DNA of 64,000 bases. Origin: Bog-473 sp963779735 (lineage in GTDB: Bacteria; Actinomycetota; Acidimicrobiia; Acidimicrobiales; RAAP-2). Made by a program: the position numbers and the translations under genes. Positions 34,334-43,971 of the stretch are shown here, one piece after another. The notes under the pieces are model-generated. The model was not told the origin of the DNA and ran no database searches. It saw only the letters and a program-made list of their open reading frames with translations. The stretch is from NCBI GenBank assembly GCA_963779735.1, contig CAVZZJ010000004.1, forward strand, positions 620,001 to 684,000. The letters run 5' to 3'. How positions within the stretch are numbered: the stretch's first letter is position 1; each line of letters starts with the position of its first letter.

Positions 34334-35497
34334 ATGAGCGTCGGAGATGCGACGGGTGCGCCACTCCGGGTGGCCCTCGATGCGACGCCCCTGCTCGGTG
34401 TCCCGACCGGGATCGGAGCCTTTTGCAGCGGAGCCCTCCACGCCCTGGGGACACGAGCGGACCTCGACGTGCGCGCCTTCGCCGTGAGTTGGCGCAGGCG
34501 GCGGGGGATAGAGGCGCGCCTGCCGGCCACCGTCGTCCCCGTCCGGCGACCGATGCCCGCCCGCCCGTTGCACGCGATGTGGAGTCGGGGTTCCCTGCCC
34601 CCCGTGGAGTGGTTCGTTGGACGCGTCGACGTGGTGCACGGGACGAATTTCGTCGTGCCGCCGACCAAGAGGGCCGGGATGGTGGCCTCCGTGCACGACC
34701 TCACGCCACTGCACCACCCTGAGCTCTGCAACCAGGCCACGTTGGCCTATCCCCAGCTCATACGGCGGGCGTTGGGGCGAGGCGCGTGGGTGCACACGGA
34801 CTCGGCCTTCGTCGCCGGCGAGGTGATGGAGGCCTTTGGCGCCCATCCGGACCGCGTTCGGGTGGTCGCGCCGGGAGTGCCACCCTTTCCCGCCGTCGCG
34901 CCGGGCGCAGCGCGGGCCCTCGTGGAACCGCTCCTCCCCGCCGGTACGGCGCGTTTCATCCTCGCCGTGGGCACCGCCGAACCTCGCAAGGACCTCCCCG
35001 GCCTCGTGCGAGCCTTCGACCAGCTGGCCGATCGCCACGCCGATCTCGCCCTCGTGCTGGCCGGCCCACCGGGTTGGGGGGACGATGCCTTGACGTCGGC
35101 CATACGTCGGACCCGGGCGGGAGCGCGGGTGGTGCGGACGGGGTGGCTGGAGCCCCCCGCACTGGCTGCCCTTCTCGGGGAGGCGGCGGTGCTCGCCTTC
35201 CCCTCGCTCTACGAGGGCTTCGGGTTCCCGCCGCTCGAGGCCATGGCCTCGGGTGTGCCGGTGGTCGCCACCCGTGCCGGATCGCTGCCCGAGGTGCTGG
35301 GCGACGGGGCGTCGCTGGTGGAGGTGGGGGATGGAGACGGGTTGGTGCAGGCCCTCGACCACGTTCTCACCGACGCGGCGTTCCGCCAGCGCCTGGTGGC
35401 CGCCGGCACGGACCGGGCGGCGTCGTTCAGCTGGGAGCGCTGTGGTGCCGGACTAGCGCAGCTCTATCGCGACGTGGCGGATGACCGCCGCCGCTGA
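34334..35497 (+). CDS. GT4 family glycosyltransferase
   Basis: 387 residues from ATG 34334 (MSVGDATGAPLRVALDATPL). GT-B fold: ALDATPLLGVPTGIGAFCSG near the N-terminus, the donor-domain beginning FILAVGTAEPRKDLPGLVRA and the EX7E-type segment FPSLYEGFGFPPLEAMASGV (E...E motif). It transfers a sugar, likely mannose, from a nucleotide donor during envelope glycan assembly. The next gene starts inside its end (overlap 17 bp), and three GT4 genes follow each other in this way. Confidence 0.85.
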   Translation: MSVGDATGAPLRVALDATPLLGVPTGIGAFCSGALHALGTRADLDVRAFAVSWRRRRGIEARLPATVVPVRRPMPARPLHAMWSRGSLPPVEWFVGRVDVVHGTNFVVPPTKRAGMVASVHDLTPLHHPELCNQATLAYPQLIRRALGRGAWVHTDSAFVAGEVMEAFGAHPDRVRVVAPGVPPFPAVAPGAARALVEPLLPAGTARFILAVGTAEPRKDLPGLVRAFDQLADRHADLALVLAGPPGWGDDALTSAIRRTRAGARVVRTGWLEPPALAALLGEAAVLAFPSLYEGFGFPPLEAMASGVPVVATRAGSLPEVLGDGASLVEVGDGDGLVQALDHVLTDAAFRQRLVAAGTDRAASFSWERCGAGLAQLYRDVADDRRR

Positions 35498-36648
35498 CCG
35501 CGCCCCGCTGGGGGTGCTCGTGGCCGTCGAACAGCTACGTCGGGCCCTCCCCGGCGGCATCGGCACCTACTCCCGTGGCCTGTTGGACGGGCTGGTGCAG
35601 TGCGAGGAGGAGGGGGACGACGTCGGCGTCGCCCTCTTGGCCAGCCGCGCTCCGGGGAGCCACCTCGGCCGCAGGGCATCCGGCGCCGACCCGCTGGCCC
35701 GCTTCGGCCGCCCTCTCGCCCTGTCGCGGCTTCCGGGACCGTTGCTGACCCGGGCCTGGGATCATGGCTGGGTGCGCGCGCCGGGAGGCTACGACATCGT
35801 GCACTCGGTCTCCTTGGCCTTCCCTCCCCTCCGCCCCGGCGGCCGGGCCCACTCGGTCGTCACGGTCCACGATGTGGCGTGGCGGCGCCAGCCCGAGGGC
35901 GCCACGGCCCGGGGGGCCGCGTGGCACGAGGCGGCGCTGCGCCGGGCCCGCGACTCGAGTGCCGCGCTGGTCGTGACCTCAAAGCTGGTGGCCGCCGATC
36001 TGACTCGCGACGGCGTGGACGGCGACCGCATCACCGTCGCGCGGGGGGAGCGACCACCTGCCGCCCGAAGACCCCGACCGCACCGACGCGCTGCTCCGGG
36101 GTCTCGGAGTGGAGGGGGACTTTCTTCTCACGGTGGGCACGCTCGAGCCGCGCAAGAACGTCGCCCGCCTCCTGCAGGCGTACGAGCTGGCGCGCGCCGC
36201 GCTCCCCGAGCGCTGGCCGCTGGTGATCGTGGGACCGGCGGGATGGGGACCCCGACACGAGCAGGGCGGCGACCGGAGGGGGGTGGTGTTCGCCGGCGCG
36301 GTCGACGACGCCGTGCTGGCTGGGATCTACCGGCGCGCCCGGGCCTTTGCCTACGTCCCGCTGACCGAAGGGTACGGGCTGCCGCCGCTCGAATCCATGC
36401 GCGCCGGGACCCCGGTGGTCGTGGCCAAGGAGGTGCCCAGCGTGGTGGAGCTCGACGAGCCCGGCCCGCCACCCGCGCTGGTGGTCGACCCGTTCGACGT
36501 CGAGGACATCGCCGGGGGGCTGACGGCCATCCTCACCGACGACGCGCTCCGGGCCGACCTGGTGGCACGCGGGGAGGAGCACGCGCGCTCGCGGACCTGG
36601 CGGGAAACGGCCCGGCGGCACATCGGGCTGTGGAGGTCACTCGTGTGA
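35481..36648 (+). CDS. GT4 family glycosyltransferase, one frame break
   Basis: ATG 35481 gives LGVLVAVEQLRRALPGGIGT and HSVVTVHDVAWRRQ. At about 36,043-36,048 (six G) the frame breaks. Skipping one base continues GSDHLPPEDPDRTDALLRGL then FLLTVGTLEPRKNVARLLQA and YVPLTEGYGLPPLESMRAGT, ending with stop TGA 36646-36648. Here one G too many (or two too few) explains the break. The repaired protein of about 388 residues is a normal GT-B enzyme. Its stop overlaps the GTG of the next GT gene. Confidence 0.75.
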
Positions 36649-37805
36649 CCGCCGGGCGGTTGGAGCTGTCCCTGGACGTCTCGGCGGTCCCGGTGCGCCC
36701 CGGAGGGGCAGGGCACTACACCATTGAGATCGCGCGTGGCCTCAGTGCCCGCGAGGACATCGCACTGACCATGGTCTCGCGCCGAGGCGACGAGGGGCGC
36801 TGGCGGGTGGTCGGCGCGCGTGGGGGCCGGGTGGTGGGCGCCGTCCCCGTCCGGCGACCGGGTCGTCTCGTGTTCGAACAGGCCCGCTTTCCGGCTCTCC
36901 TCGGTTCCCTCGGCGTCGACGTGCACCACGGTCCCCACTACACCATGCCCGAACGCGCCCCCGTGCCCTGCGTCGTGACGATTCACGACTGCACGTTCTT
37001 CGATCACCCCGAGTGGCACGTCAGATCCAAGGCGCTGCTCTTCCGCCGGGCCATTCGACGGGCGTCCCTGCACGCCGGGGCTCTCGTCTGCGTGAGCGAG
37101 GTAACGGCCTCCCGCGTCCGGGCGTGTTGCGACGTGCGGGCCCCGATCGTGGTCGCCCCCCACGGGGTGGACCACGATCGCTTCACCGCCAGCGAACCGA
37201 CACCGGGCGCCGATCGGGCCATGCTCGAGCAGAACGGGATACCCGGCGACCGGCCGCTCGTCGCCTTCGTGGGCACGCTCGAGCCGCGCAAGGGTGTGGC
37301 GTCCCTCGTGTCGGCCTTCGATCGCGTGGCCGAGGCCCAGCGCGACGCCGTGCTGGTCTTGTGCGGGCAGACCGGCTGGGGCCTGGCCGAGACCGAACGG
37401 GCCTTGGCCCGCGCCCGGCACGCCGAGCGGATCGTGCGCGTCGGCTACCTGGCCGACATGGTGGTTCCCGCACTTCTCCGACAGGCCACGGTGGTCGCCT
37501 ACCCGGCCCTCGAGGAAGGATTCGGCCTGCCGGCCCTCGAGGCGCTGGCCTGCGGCGCACCGTTGATCACCACCGAGGGCACGGCGATGGCCGACGTGGC
37601 GGGTGGAGCGGCCGACCTGGTGGGCCCGGGCGATGACGCCGCGCTGGCCGATGCCCTGGGGCACGCCCTCGAGCAGGGCAAGGCGGCGCCCGAGGCGAGA
37701 CGGCGGAGATCGCTCGGCCTTGCGGTGGCCGCCGGCTTCACCTGGACCTCCAGCGTGGCTCGGCACGTCGAGGCCTATCGGGTGGCTCTCGTGGCGTCGC
37801 AGTAG
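36645..37805 (+). CDS. GT4 family glycosyltransferase
   Basis: 386 residues from GTG 36645, overlapping the upstream stop (GTGA). N-terminal domain LSLDVSAVPVRPGGAGHYTI, then HGPHYTMPERAPVPCVVTIH; donor domain PLVAFVGTLEPRKGVASLVS and the E...E motif YPALEEGFGLPALEALACGA. Family GT4. Third glycosyltransferase in a row; substrate and order of action unknown. The GDP-sugar reductase-like gene starts 9 bp later. Confidence 0.85.
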   Translation: MTAGRLELSLDVSAVPVRPGGAGHYTIEIARGLSAREDIALTMVSRRGDEGRWRVVGARGGRVVGAVPVRRPGRLVFEQARFPALLGSLGVDVHHGPHYTMPERAPVPCVVTIHDCTFFDHPEWHVRSKALLFRRAIRRASLHAGALVCVSEVTASRVRACCDVRAPIVVAPHGVDHDRFTASEPTPGADRAMLEQNGIPGDRPLVAFVGTLEPRKGVASLVSAFDRVAEAQRDAVLVLCGQTGWGLAETERALARARHAERIVRVGYLADMVVPALLRQATVVAYPALEEGFGLPALEALACGAPLITTEGTAMADVAGGAADLVGPGDDAALADALGHALEQGKAAPEARRRRSLGLAVAAGFTWTSSVARHVEAYRVALVASQ

Positions 37806-37814
37806 GGTTCGTCA

Positions 37815-38705
37815 ATGCGCGCGCTGATCACCGGTGGAAAGGGGTTCGTCGGCCACTGGTTGGCCGCGCACCTCAAGGACTCCGGTGACGAGGCCGTGGT
37901 CACCGACATCGAAACCGACATCACCGATGGGGCCGCGCTGCGCAAGGTCGTGGGCGAGGCCTCCCCCGAGGCGATCTATCACCTGGCGGCCCTGACCCAC
38001 GTCGGCGAGAGCTGGGAGAACCCGAGCCAGGTCCTAAAGGTCAACGTGCTGGGGACCGCAGAGGTCCTGGCGGCCGCCCGCACGCTTCCGAGCCGGCCGG
38101 TGGTGCTGGTAGTGAGCTCGGCCGAGGTGTACGGCGCGGTCACCCCGCAACAGCTTCCCTTGCGAGAGGACACGCCGACGGCGCCGGCGACGCCGTACGC
38201 CGCGAGCAAGCTGGCCGCGGAGGCCATCGCCCTGCAGGCATGGCGCGGCTACGGCCAGCCGGTGATCGTGGCCCGGGCGTTCAACCACATAGGTCCAGGA
38301 CAGTCGCCCAACTTCGCCGTCCCGGCGCTGGCCAAGCGCATCATCGACGCACGGAGGTCAGGGTCTCATGCGCTGCGGGTGGGTACCCTCACCACGAGGA
38401 GAGACTTCACCGATGTGCGCGACGTCGTGGCGGCATACCGGCTGTTGGTCCGGCACGGCGCCCCGGGCGGCATCTACAACGTGTGCTCCGGGCGGGACGT
38501 GGCCATCTCCGAGGTAGCCGATGAGCTGCTCACCCTGGCCCACGCCCAGCTCGAGCTGGTGACAGACCCCGAGTTGGTGCGGCCCGTCGACGTGCCCGTG
38601 CTGCGCGGTGATCCGACCCTCCTGCAGGCGGCGACGGGCTGGGCCCCCTCCATCCCCCTGGCGAGGACCCTGGCCGACGTCCTGGCCTCCTGGGAGGCCG
38701 ACTGA
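37815..38705 (+). CDS. GDP-6-deoxy-4-keto-mannose reductase / SDR sugar reductase
   Basis: 296 residues. Extended SDR: TGGKGFVGHWLAAHL (NAD(P) motif at 6-13), AEAIYHLAALTHVGESW-like segment, SSAEVYGAVTPQQLPLREDT, catalytic Y128xxxK132 in PYAASKL. The C-terminus VPVLRGDPTLLQAATGW and LARTLADVLASWE resembles RMD/GMD-type enzymes acting on GDP-mannose derivatives. The length of about 300 favours the reductase RMD over GMD (about 345). Together with the manB-like enzyme and epimerase it supports production of a deoxy-sugar such as D-rhamnose. The exact substrate is inferred. Confidence 0.75.
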   Translation: MRALITGGKGFVGHWLAAHLKDSGDEAVVTDIETDITDGAALRKVVGEASPEAIYHLAALTHVGESWENPSQVLKVNVLGTAEVLAAARTLPSRPVVLVVSSAEVYGAVTPQQLPLREDTPTAPATPYAASKLAAEAIALQAWRGYGQPVIVARAFNHIGPGQSPNFAVPALAKRIIDARRSGSHALRVGTLTTRRDFTDVRDVVAAYRLLVRHGAPGGIYNVCSGRDVAISEVADELLTLAHAQLELVTDPELVRPVDVPVLRGDPTLLQAATGWAPSIPLARTLADVLASWEAD

Positions 38706-38736
38706 CCTCGGTCGCCCCCGGCCTCGGGGAGGTCGC

Positions 38737-39093
38737 TCAGCTTGAGGCGGTCCTCTGGCGGATCTGGCTCCGCACCTCGCGCGACTGGTCGAGCGCCTTG
38801 GTGGTCAGCTGCGTGACCGCGGTGGGCAGCTGCTCTTCCAGAGGCCGAATGCTGGTCTCGATCAACTGGGTCGCCGTCTCAAGGAGGTCGTCGAGCTGCG
38901 CGATGCCCCTGGTCAACTCGGCGCGCGCTGCGGCGAGACGCTCCTCCTGGGCGAGATGGCTCTGCAGCTCCACCCGCTGCACCTGGGCCCGCTGGTAGGC
39001 CAGCACGCCGAGTCCGACCGCCACGTAGGCGAGGTCCCTCGCCAGGTCGGCGATGCTTTTCGACAGCCCGGTCACCTTCGACACCTCCGGCAT
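38737..39093 (-). CDS. Small coiled-coil protein, unknown function
   Basis: 118 residues from ATG 39093. One weak hydrophobic segment (DLARDLAYVAVGLGVLAYQR) is followed by about 80 residues of amphipathic helix (LAQEERLAAARAELTRGIAQ, LDDLLETATQLIETSIRPLE). The charge pattern suggests a coiled coil next to the membrane. I recognise no family. It is convergent with the reductase gene and has a 118-bp AT-richer gap before the giant glycosyltransferase, which starts in the opposite direction. Confidence 0.55.
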   Translation of the reverse strand: MPEVSKVTGLSKSIADLARDLAYVAVGLGVLAYQRAQVQRVELQSHLAQEERLAAARAELTRGIAQLDDLLETATQLIETSIRPLEEQLPTAVTQLTTKALDQSREVRSQIRQRTASS

Positions 39094-39211
39094 CTCTGCC
39101 TCCTCGCCCTCGTCGTCTCTTTGTTACTAGAGTATCGCTTTTGTTAAACAGTTGCAAGCGCTACGTCGCCCGGCTCCAGCCCTCATCGGCGGACCGGAAG
39201 CGGTTAGCGTC

Positions 39212-42200
39212 ATGCACCTTATGGACGCCCGAGTGCCGGCAGTAGTGGCGGTCGTTGTGACGACGGGGGCGAGTCCGTGGTTGGAAGAGACCTTGTCGTC
39301 CCTTGCCGCCCAGAGCTACGAGGAGCTCTCGGTCCTGGTGCTGGTCAGCGGCGACGAATCGGATCCGACCCGGCGTGTGGGCCGGATACTGCCCGACGCC
39401 TTCGTCCGCCTGCTGCCCGGAAGGCCGGGCTACGCCGCGGCCAGCAACGAGGCGCTCGGCATGGTCGAGGGCGCCACCTTCTTCCTCCTCTGCCACGACG
39501 ACTGCGCGCTCGACCGGGACGTTGTGCACGATTTGGTCGAGGAGTCCTTCCGCTCGAACGCCGGCGTCGTATCCCCCAAGTTCGTCAATTGGGACGATCC
39601 CTCCATCCTGCTCCACGTGGGCATGCACTGCGACAAGACGGGAGCGGTGGTCGACCGCATTCAGGACGGCGAGGTGGACCACGGCCAGCACGACGCGGTG
39701 CGCGACGTCTTCGTCGCACCCGGCGGGTGCGTTCTCATCCGGGCCGACCTGTGGCGGGAGCTCGAGGGTTTCGACGCGGGCATCGTGGCCATGGGGGAGG
39801 ATCTCGATCTCTCCTGGCGAAGTCAGGTGGCCGGGTCTCGTGTCGTCGTGGCGCCCGCCGCCCGGGTGCGCCACCGGGAAGCGGTCGCCAGCGGGCTCAT
39901 GCCCCTCACCGCCGCCGGCGCCGAGGTGGACGGGCGTCGGGTGACGCTGCAGGCGCTGCAGCGGAGGCACGAGCTGCGCACCGTGTTGAAGTGCTACACC
40001 TGGTTCCACCTCATCCGGGTCCTTCCGCAAGCCGCGGTGCTCGCCATGGGCGAATGTGTCGTGGCCGTGCTGGCGCGAGACCCGCAGAGAGCCAAGGCGG
40101 TGGCGGGTGCGTGGTTGTGGAACGCACGGCACCTCGGCGAGCTGCGGCCGCCCCGACGACAGGTCGCGGCGCATCGTCTGTTCCCGGACGCCGAGGTGCG
40201 GCGCTTGCAGTTGCACGGCAGCGCCCGGCTCTCGCGCTACGTCTCACGACTGTCTCATCAGGGGTTCGCAGCGGCCAATGCCGTGGTCTCATCACGCGCC
40301 GTGCCGCTGCTGCATCACGAGAAGCCCGAACGGCCCGAGCTGACGGGCAGCGTGGGCGCCGCGTTCAGTGAGGACGCCGACTTCGACGACCTCGACGACC
40401 TCGACGACCTCGGCCATCGCTCGGGGCGTGACCGGTTGGGCGACCGAGGCCGGCGTTCGTTCCTGAGCACGGGCCGGCAGCGCTCGGTGGCCGTGGTGGT
40501 GGCCGCGCTCGTGGTGGCGATCGGCACGAGGGGGCTCTTCTTCGGATCCTTGCCCATGGTGGGGCAGCTGGCGCCGTTGCTCGGATGGTCGTCGGGCTGG
40601 CTGCACTTCTTCTCGGGTTGGCAGCCCTCCGGGGTGGGGACCACGGCTCCCGCCTCGCCCGCGTTCGGGATCGTGGCCCTGGGGGGAACCGTGCTCCTCG
40701 GATCGATGGGACTGGTGCAGAAGGTCCTGTTGCTGGGTTGCCTCCCACTGGGAGCGCTTGGCCTCTCGCGCTTCATGCGCCCCCTCGTCTCGCCTCGGGC
40801 ACGGGTGGTGGCGACGATCTGCTACCTCGGCCTGCCGCTCCCCTATGCGGCGTTGGGCATGGGGCGCTGGGACGGGCTGGTGGCCTACGCCGCGCTCCCC
40901 TTCATCGTGGCGCGGCTGGCCCGGGCGGCGGGCATGGCTCCCTTCGACCAGGTCGTCGGCTCGGGCTGGCGGTCGGGGCGCTCGGGACAGATCGCGGTGC
41001 TCGGCGCCATCATCGCCGCCGGATCCTCGTTCGCTCCCGCCCTGCTGCCGATGACGCTCATGTGCGCGGTGGCCATGGCTCTCGGCTCGGTCCTGATGGG
41101 GCAGAGGGAGGACGTCGGTCGTGTGCTGGGTGCCGCCGGCGTCGCCTGCGGGGTGGCCGTCGTGCTGTGTGCCCCGTGGGTGGTGGGGACCCTCCTCGCC
41201 GGCCGGCACGCCGTCGAGATCTTCGGCCTGCCGATATCACCGGCGACGGCTCCGGGCTGGGGGGAGGTGACCAGGTTCGCCGTGGGCCCGACGGTCCGAT
41301 CGCCACTCGTCTGGCTCCTGGTCGCCGCGGCCGCACTCCCTCTGTTGCTCGGGCGAGGGGTCCGCCTGGCCTGGGCCACCCGTCTGTGGTCGATGGCGTG
41401 CCTGTCGTGGGTCCTCGCCTACGCCAGCACCCACGGATGGACCGACAGCTTCACGCCCTCCGAGACGGTGGTCTTGGCACCCGCGGCGATCGCCATTGCC
41501 TGCGGGGTTGGACTCGGCATCTCGTCATTCGAGAACGACCTGGCCGGGCTGGCCTTCGGGTGGCGCCAGGTCGTAAGTGGGCTCGCCCTGGTCGCGGCGG
41601 CGCTGGGTCTCCTTCCCGTCGTCGCCGGGGCGATCAACGGCCGCTGGGGTCTGCCGTCCAGCGGGGTCGAGCAGCCGCTGGCCTTCTTGGATCGGACGGC
41701 TACCGCGGGCACGTCCCGGACGCTGTGGTTGGGTGATCCCCGTGCGCTGCCGGTAGGCGGGTGGTCGGTGGAGCCAGGGCTCTCCTACGCCCTCACCGGT
41801 CAGGGGCTGCCCGACTCGGCCGACGTCTGGACGCCCGCAGGCCCCGGTCCCGCGGAGATGGCGTCTCGTGCCATCGGACTGGCCATCGACGGAGGGACGA
41901 TCCATCTGGGCCAGCTTTTGGCGGCGCTTGGGGTGAAGTACATCGTCGTGGTGGACGGCCTCGACCCCACCGCCATTCTGGCCGGGACGGTCCAGGCGCC
42001 ACCCCCGGCAGGGCTCGATGAGGCGCTCTTGGACCAAAGCGACCTGCAGGTCGTGCCGGGCGAGTTCGGCGTCCAGGTCTTCAAGAACGAGGAGGTCATC
42101 CCCACCAGCGCGCAACGCTCGACCCCGCTGATGCCGACGGCGACGACCTCGTGGCCCAGCTCCGAGGAGATCGCAGGGTGGCGTCCGGTGCTGGGCGGGC

Positions 42201-42502
42201 TGGCGAGTGGCCACGGAGCGAGCGGTGTCCTTGCGTCGGGCACGGTGTACGCCGGTTATGCACCCGCCGGGAGCCTCCAACTGACCCAGCACGGACGAAC
42301 CTTGGAACGCCAACCGGCTTTCGGGTGGGCGGCGCAGTTCCCCACGGCGTCCGCGGGCACCGCAACCATGGCGGTGCGGCGGGCCCCGTACGTCCCCCTG
42401 TCCGTCACGCTCGAGGTCATCGTCTGGCTGGCGCTCGCCGCGGCCGTGCTGGGTTGGGCGCGCCCGCTCGGGCGCCGCCGCGCGGAGCGGACCGAACCGT
42501 GA
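39212..42502 (+). CDS. Giant GT2 glycosyltransferase fused to a multi-span membrane domain
   Basis: 1,096 residues. The GT2 domain (about 1-240) has VVVTTGASPWLEETLSSLAA, the DDCALDRD motif (DxD-like) and GEDLDLSWRSQ. An Asp/Leu repeat linker (DDLDDLDDL) near residue 390-400 comes before about 11 membrane helices (e.g., SVAVVVAALVVAIGTRGLFF; GKVLLLGCLPLGALGLSRF-like QKVLLLGCLPLGALGLSRF) and a C-terminal outside domain. This looks like polyprenyl-phosphate sugar transfer combined with membrane glycosyltransferase chemistry. Proteins of this type in mycolata and acidimicrobia have been suggested to act on arabinan or related wall polymers. It is GTG/TGA-coupled with a DUF5719 gene. Confidence 0.75.
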   Translation: MHLMDARVPAVVAVVVTTGASPWLEETLSSLAAQSYEELSVLVLVSGDESDPTRRVGRILPDAFVRLLPGRPGYAAASNEALGMVEGATFFLLCHDDCALDRDVVHDLVEESFRSNAGVVSPKFVNWDDPSILLHVGMHCDKTGAVVDRIQDGEVDHGQHDAVRDVFVAPGGCVLIRADLWRELEGFDAGIVAMGEDLDLSWRSQVAGSRVVVAPAARVRHREAVASGLMPLTAAGAEVDGRRVTLQALQRRHELRTVLKCYTWFHLIRVLPQAAVLAMGECVVAVLARDPQRAKAVAGAWLWNARHLGELRPPRRQVAAHRLFPDAEVRRLQLHGSARLSRYVSRLSHQGFAAANAVVSSRAVPLLHHEKPERPELTGSVGAAFSEDADFDDLDDLDDLGHRSGRDRLGDRGRRSFLSTGRQRSVAVVVAALVVAIGTRGLFFGSLPMVGQLAPLLGWSSGWLHFFSGWQPSGVGTTAPASPAFGIVALGGTVLLGSMGLVQKVLLLGCLPLGALGLSRFMRPLVSPRARVVATICYLGLPLPYAALGMGRWDGLVAYAALPFIVARLARAAGMAPFDQVVGSGWRSGRSGQIAVLGAIIAAGSSFAPALLPMTLMCAVAMALGSVLMGQREDVGRVLGAAGVACGVAVVLCAPWVVGTLLAGRHAVEIFGLPISPATAPGWGEVTRFAVGPTVRSPLVWLLVAAAALPLLLGRGVRLAWATRLWSMACLSWVLAYASTHGWTDSFTPSETVVLAPAAIAIACGVGLGISSFENDLAGLAFGWRQVVSGLALVAAALGLLPVVAGAINGRWGLPSSGVEQPLAFLDRTATAGTSRTLWLGDPRALPVGGWSVEPGLSYALTGQGLPDSADVWTPAGPGPAEMASRAIGLAIDGGTIHLGQLLAALGVKYIVVVDGLDPTAILAGTVQAPPPAGLDEALLDQSDLQVVPGEFGVQVFKNEEVIPTSAQRSTPLMPTATTSWPSSEEIAGWRPVLGGLASGHGASGVLASGTVYAGYAPAGSLQLTQHGRTLERQPAFGWAAQFPTASAGTATMAVRRAPYVPLSVTLEVIVWLALAAAVLGWARPLGRRRAERTEP
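40386..40412 (+). repeat. 9-bp tandem repeat coding Asp-Asp-Leu
   Basis: GACGACCTC occurs three times in a row in the linker between the catalytic GT2 and membrane domains. It gives an acidic, flexible hinge. Confidence 0.7.
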
Positions 42503-43968
42503 GTCCCGCCCATCAGGCCGGGAAGCGACGGTGGCTCGTGCTCACCCTGGTGGCGGCCGTACTCGCCGGGCTGGCCGTCGCCGCCCGCTCGCCCGGGAGT
42601 GCCTCACCCGGTGGACCCCCGCCGGAGTCCGCCGCGGCGGTCAGTGCGCCCGACGCCGAGTCCTCGGCGTGGTACTGCACTGGCCAGTCCACCGCCGCGG
42701 GGCAGCTCGCCCCGGGTTCGGTGATCCTGACCAACACCGGCTCGCGATCGGTCTCGGGCACCATCGATGCGGTGACGGACACCGGGGCCAAGGTCGAGGT
42801 CGGCGTGTCGGTTCCCGCCCGGAGCCAACGGATCGCCGCCATCCCGGTTCCCAAGACGGGCGCCTGGATCTCCGAGGCGATCACCCTCTCGGGGGGCGGG
42901 GTCGCCGTGACCCAGGCCACCGCCGGCCCGTCGGGCTGGTCCGAGTCCCCGTGCCAGAGCAGCACGTCGCGGCAGTGGTACTTCCCGAGTGGGGTGACGA
43001 CGGGGTCCGACGCCCTGTTCGTCGCCCTCTTCAATCCGACGTCCACCCCCGACGTGGTCGACCTGGGTTTCGTCACCCCGGCGGGACCCATGCACCCCAT
43101 CAACTTCCAGGGCATCGTGCTCGAGCCCGGCCAGATGCAGGTGGAGAGCGTGGCCCCGTTCGTGCAGGACAAGTCGAGTGTCTCGACCACCGTCGTGACC
43201 CGCACCGGCCGCCTGGTGGCGAGCGAGCTGCAGCTGCTCTCCGGAGATGGATCGGGGTTGTCCATCGTGCCGGGTTCGCCGCGCCCCGAGGAGGAGTGGA
43301 CCATCCCGCAGAGCACGGAGGTCGCGGGTGGATCGTCGTCCATCGACGTGTTCAATCCGGGGCCGACCACCGAGGACGTAAAGGTGCGCATCCGGTTGGG
43401 TTCGGGTCCCGTCGCGCCGTTCGTGGCTCGCGTGTCCCCGGGCTCCACCTGGGTGCTCCCGACGTCCCTGCAGACGCGCATCCCCCAGGGTGACCCCTAC
43501 TCCACCGAAATAGCGGCAAGCGGGGAGCCGGGGGTGGTCGTGGGCCGGATCGTCATCGCGCCGACCACGTCGCAGGCACCCCAGGGCGGGCTCTCCACCG
43601 CCGTGGACGGCCTGACCTCGGCCTCTCCCACCTTGCGGTGGGTGGTGCCGTCTCTCGGATCGTCGACCCAGTCCGCCATCCCCGTGGCCTCGCCGAACAC
43701 GCTGGCCCTGACCAACCTGAGCGCCGGGCCCGAGACCTACGTGATCGACGTCATGGGGCCTTCGGGGCTCCGGACTCTCGCGACGGGGACGATCGGGGTG
43801 TCGGCCTCCCTGTGGCTTGGTTCACCCGTCCTGTCCCTCGCCGGGCTCAGTCCTCTGATCGTCGGGTCGAGCGGTCAGGCGGCAGTCAGCGAGGACGTCG
43901 GCCCGACGGGCACCCTCGGCGTGGTGACGATGCCCGGGCTGCCTCTGTCGGCGGCCCTGGGGAGCTGA
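42499..43968 (+). CDS. DUF5719 family exported protein
   Basis: 489 residues from GTG 42499, overlapping the stop of the giant glycosyltransferase (GTGA). A signal-anchor helix VLTLVAAVLAGLAVAARSPG is followed by an extracellular beta-rich part with repeated PF.V.NP/DVV-like strands: LFVALFNPTSTPDVVDLGFV and SSIDVFNPGPTTEDVKVRIR. These match DUF5719 as found next to the GT2-type gene in many Actinobacteria. Function is unknown; the conserved neighbour relationship suggests assistance in wall glycan export. It is convergent with a DUF4349 gene (3-bp gap). Confidence 0.75.
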   Translation: MSPAHQAGKRRWLVLTLVAAVLAGLAVAARSPGSASPGGPPPESAAAVSAPDAESSAWYCTGQSTAAGQLAPGSVILTNTGSRSVSGTIDAVTDTGAKVEVGVSVPARSQRIAAIPVPKTGAWISEAITLSGGGVAVTQATAGPSGWSESPCQSSTSRQWYFPSGVTTGSDALFVALFNPTSTPDVVDLGFVTPAGPMHPINFQGIVLEPGQMQVESVAPFVQDKSSVSTTVVTRTGRLVASELQLLSGDGSGLSIVPGSPRPEEEWTIPQSTEVAGGSSSIDVFNPGPTTEDVKVRIRLGSGPVAPFVARVSPGSTWVLPTSLQTRIPQGDPYSTEIAASGEPGVVVGRIVIAPTTSQAPQGGLSTAVDGLTSASPTLRWVVPSLGSSTQSAIPVASPNTLALTNLSAGPETYVIDVMGPSGLRTLATGTIGVSASLWLGSPVLSLAGLSPLIVGSSGQAAVSEDVGPTGTLGVVTMPGLPLSAALGS

Positions 43969-43971
43969 TCG

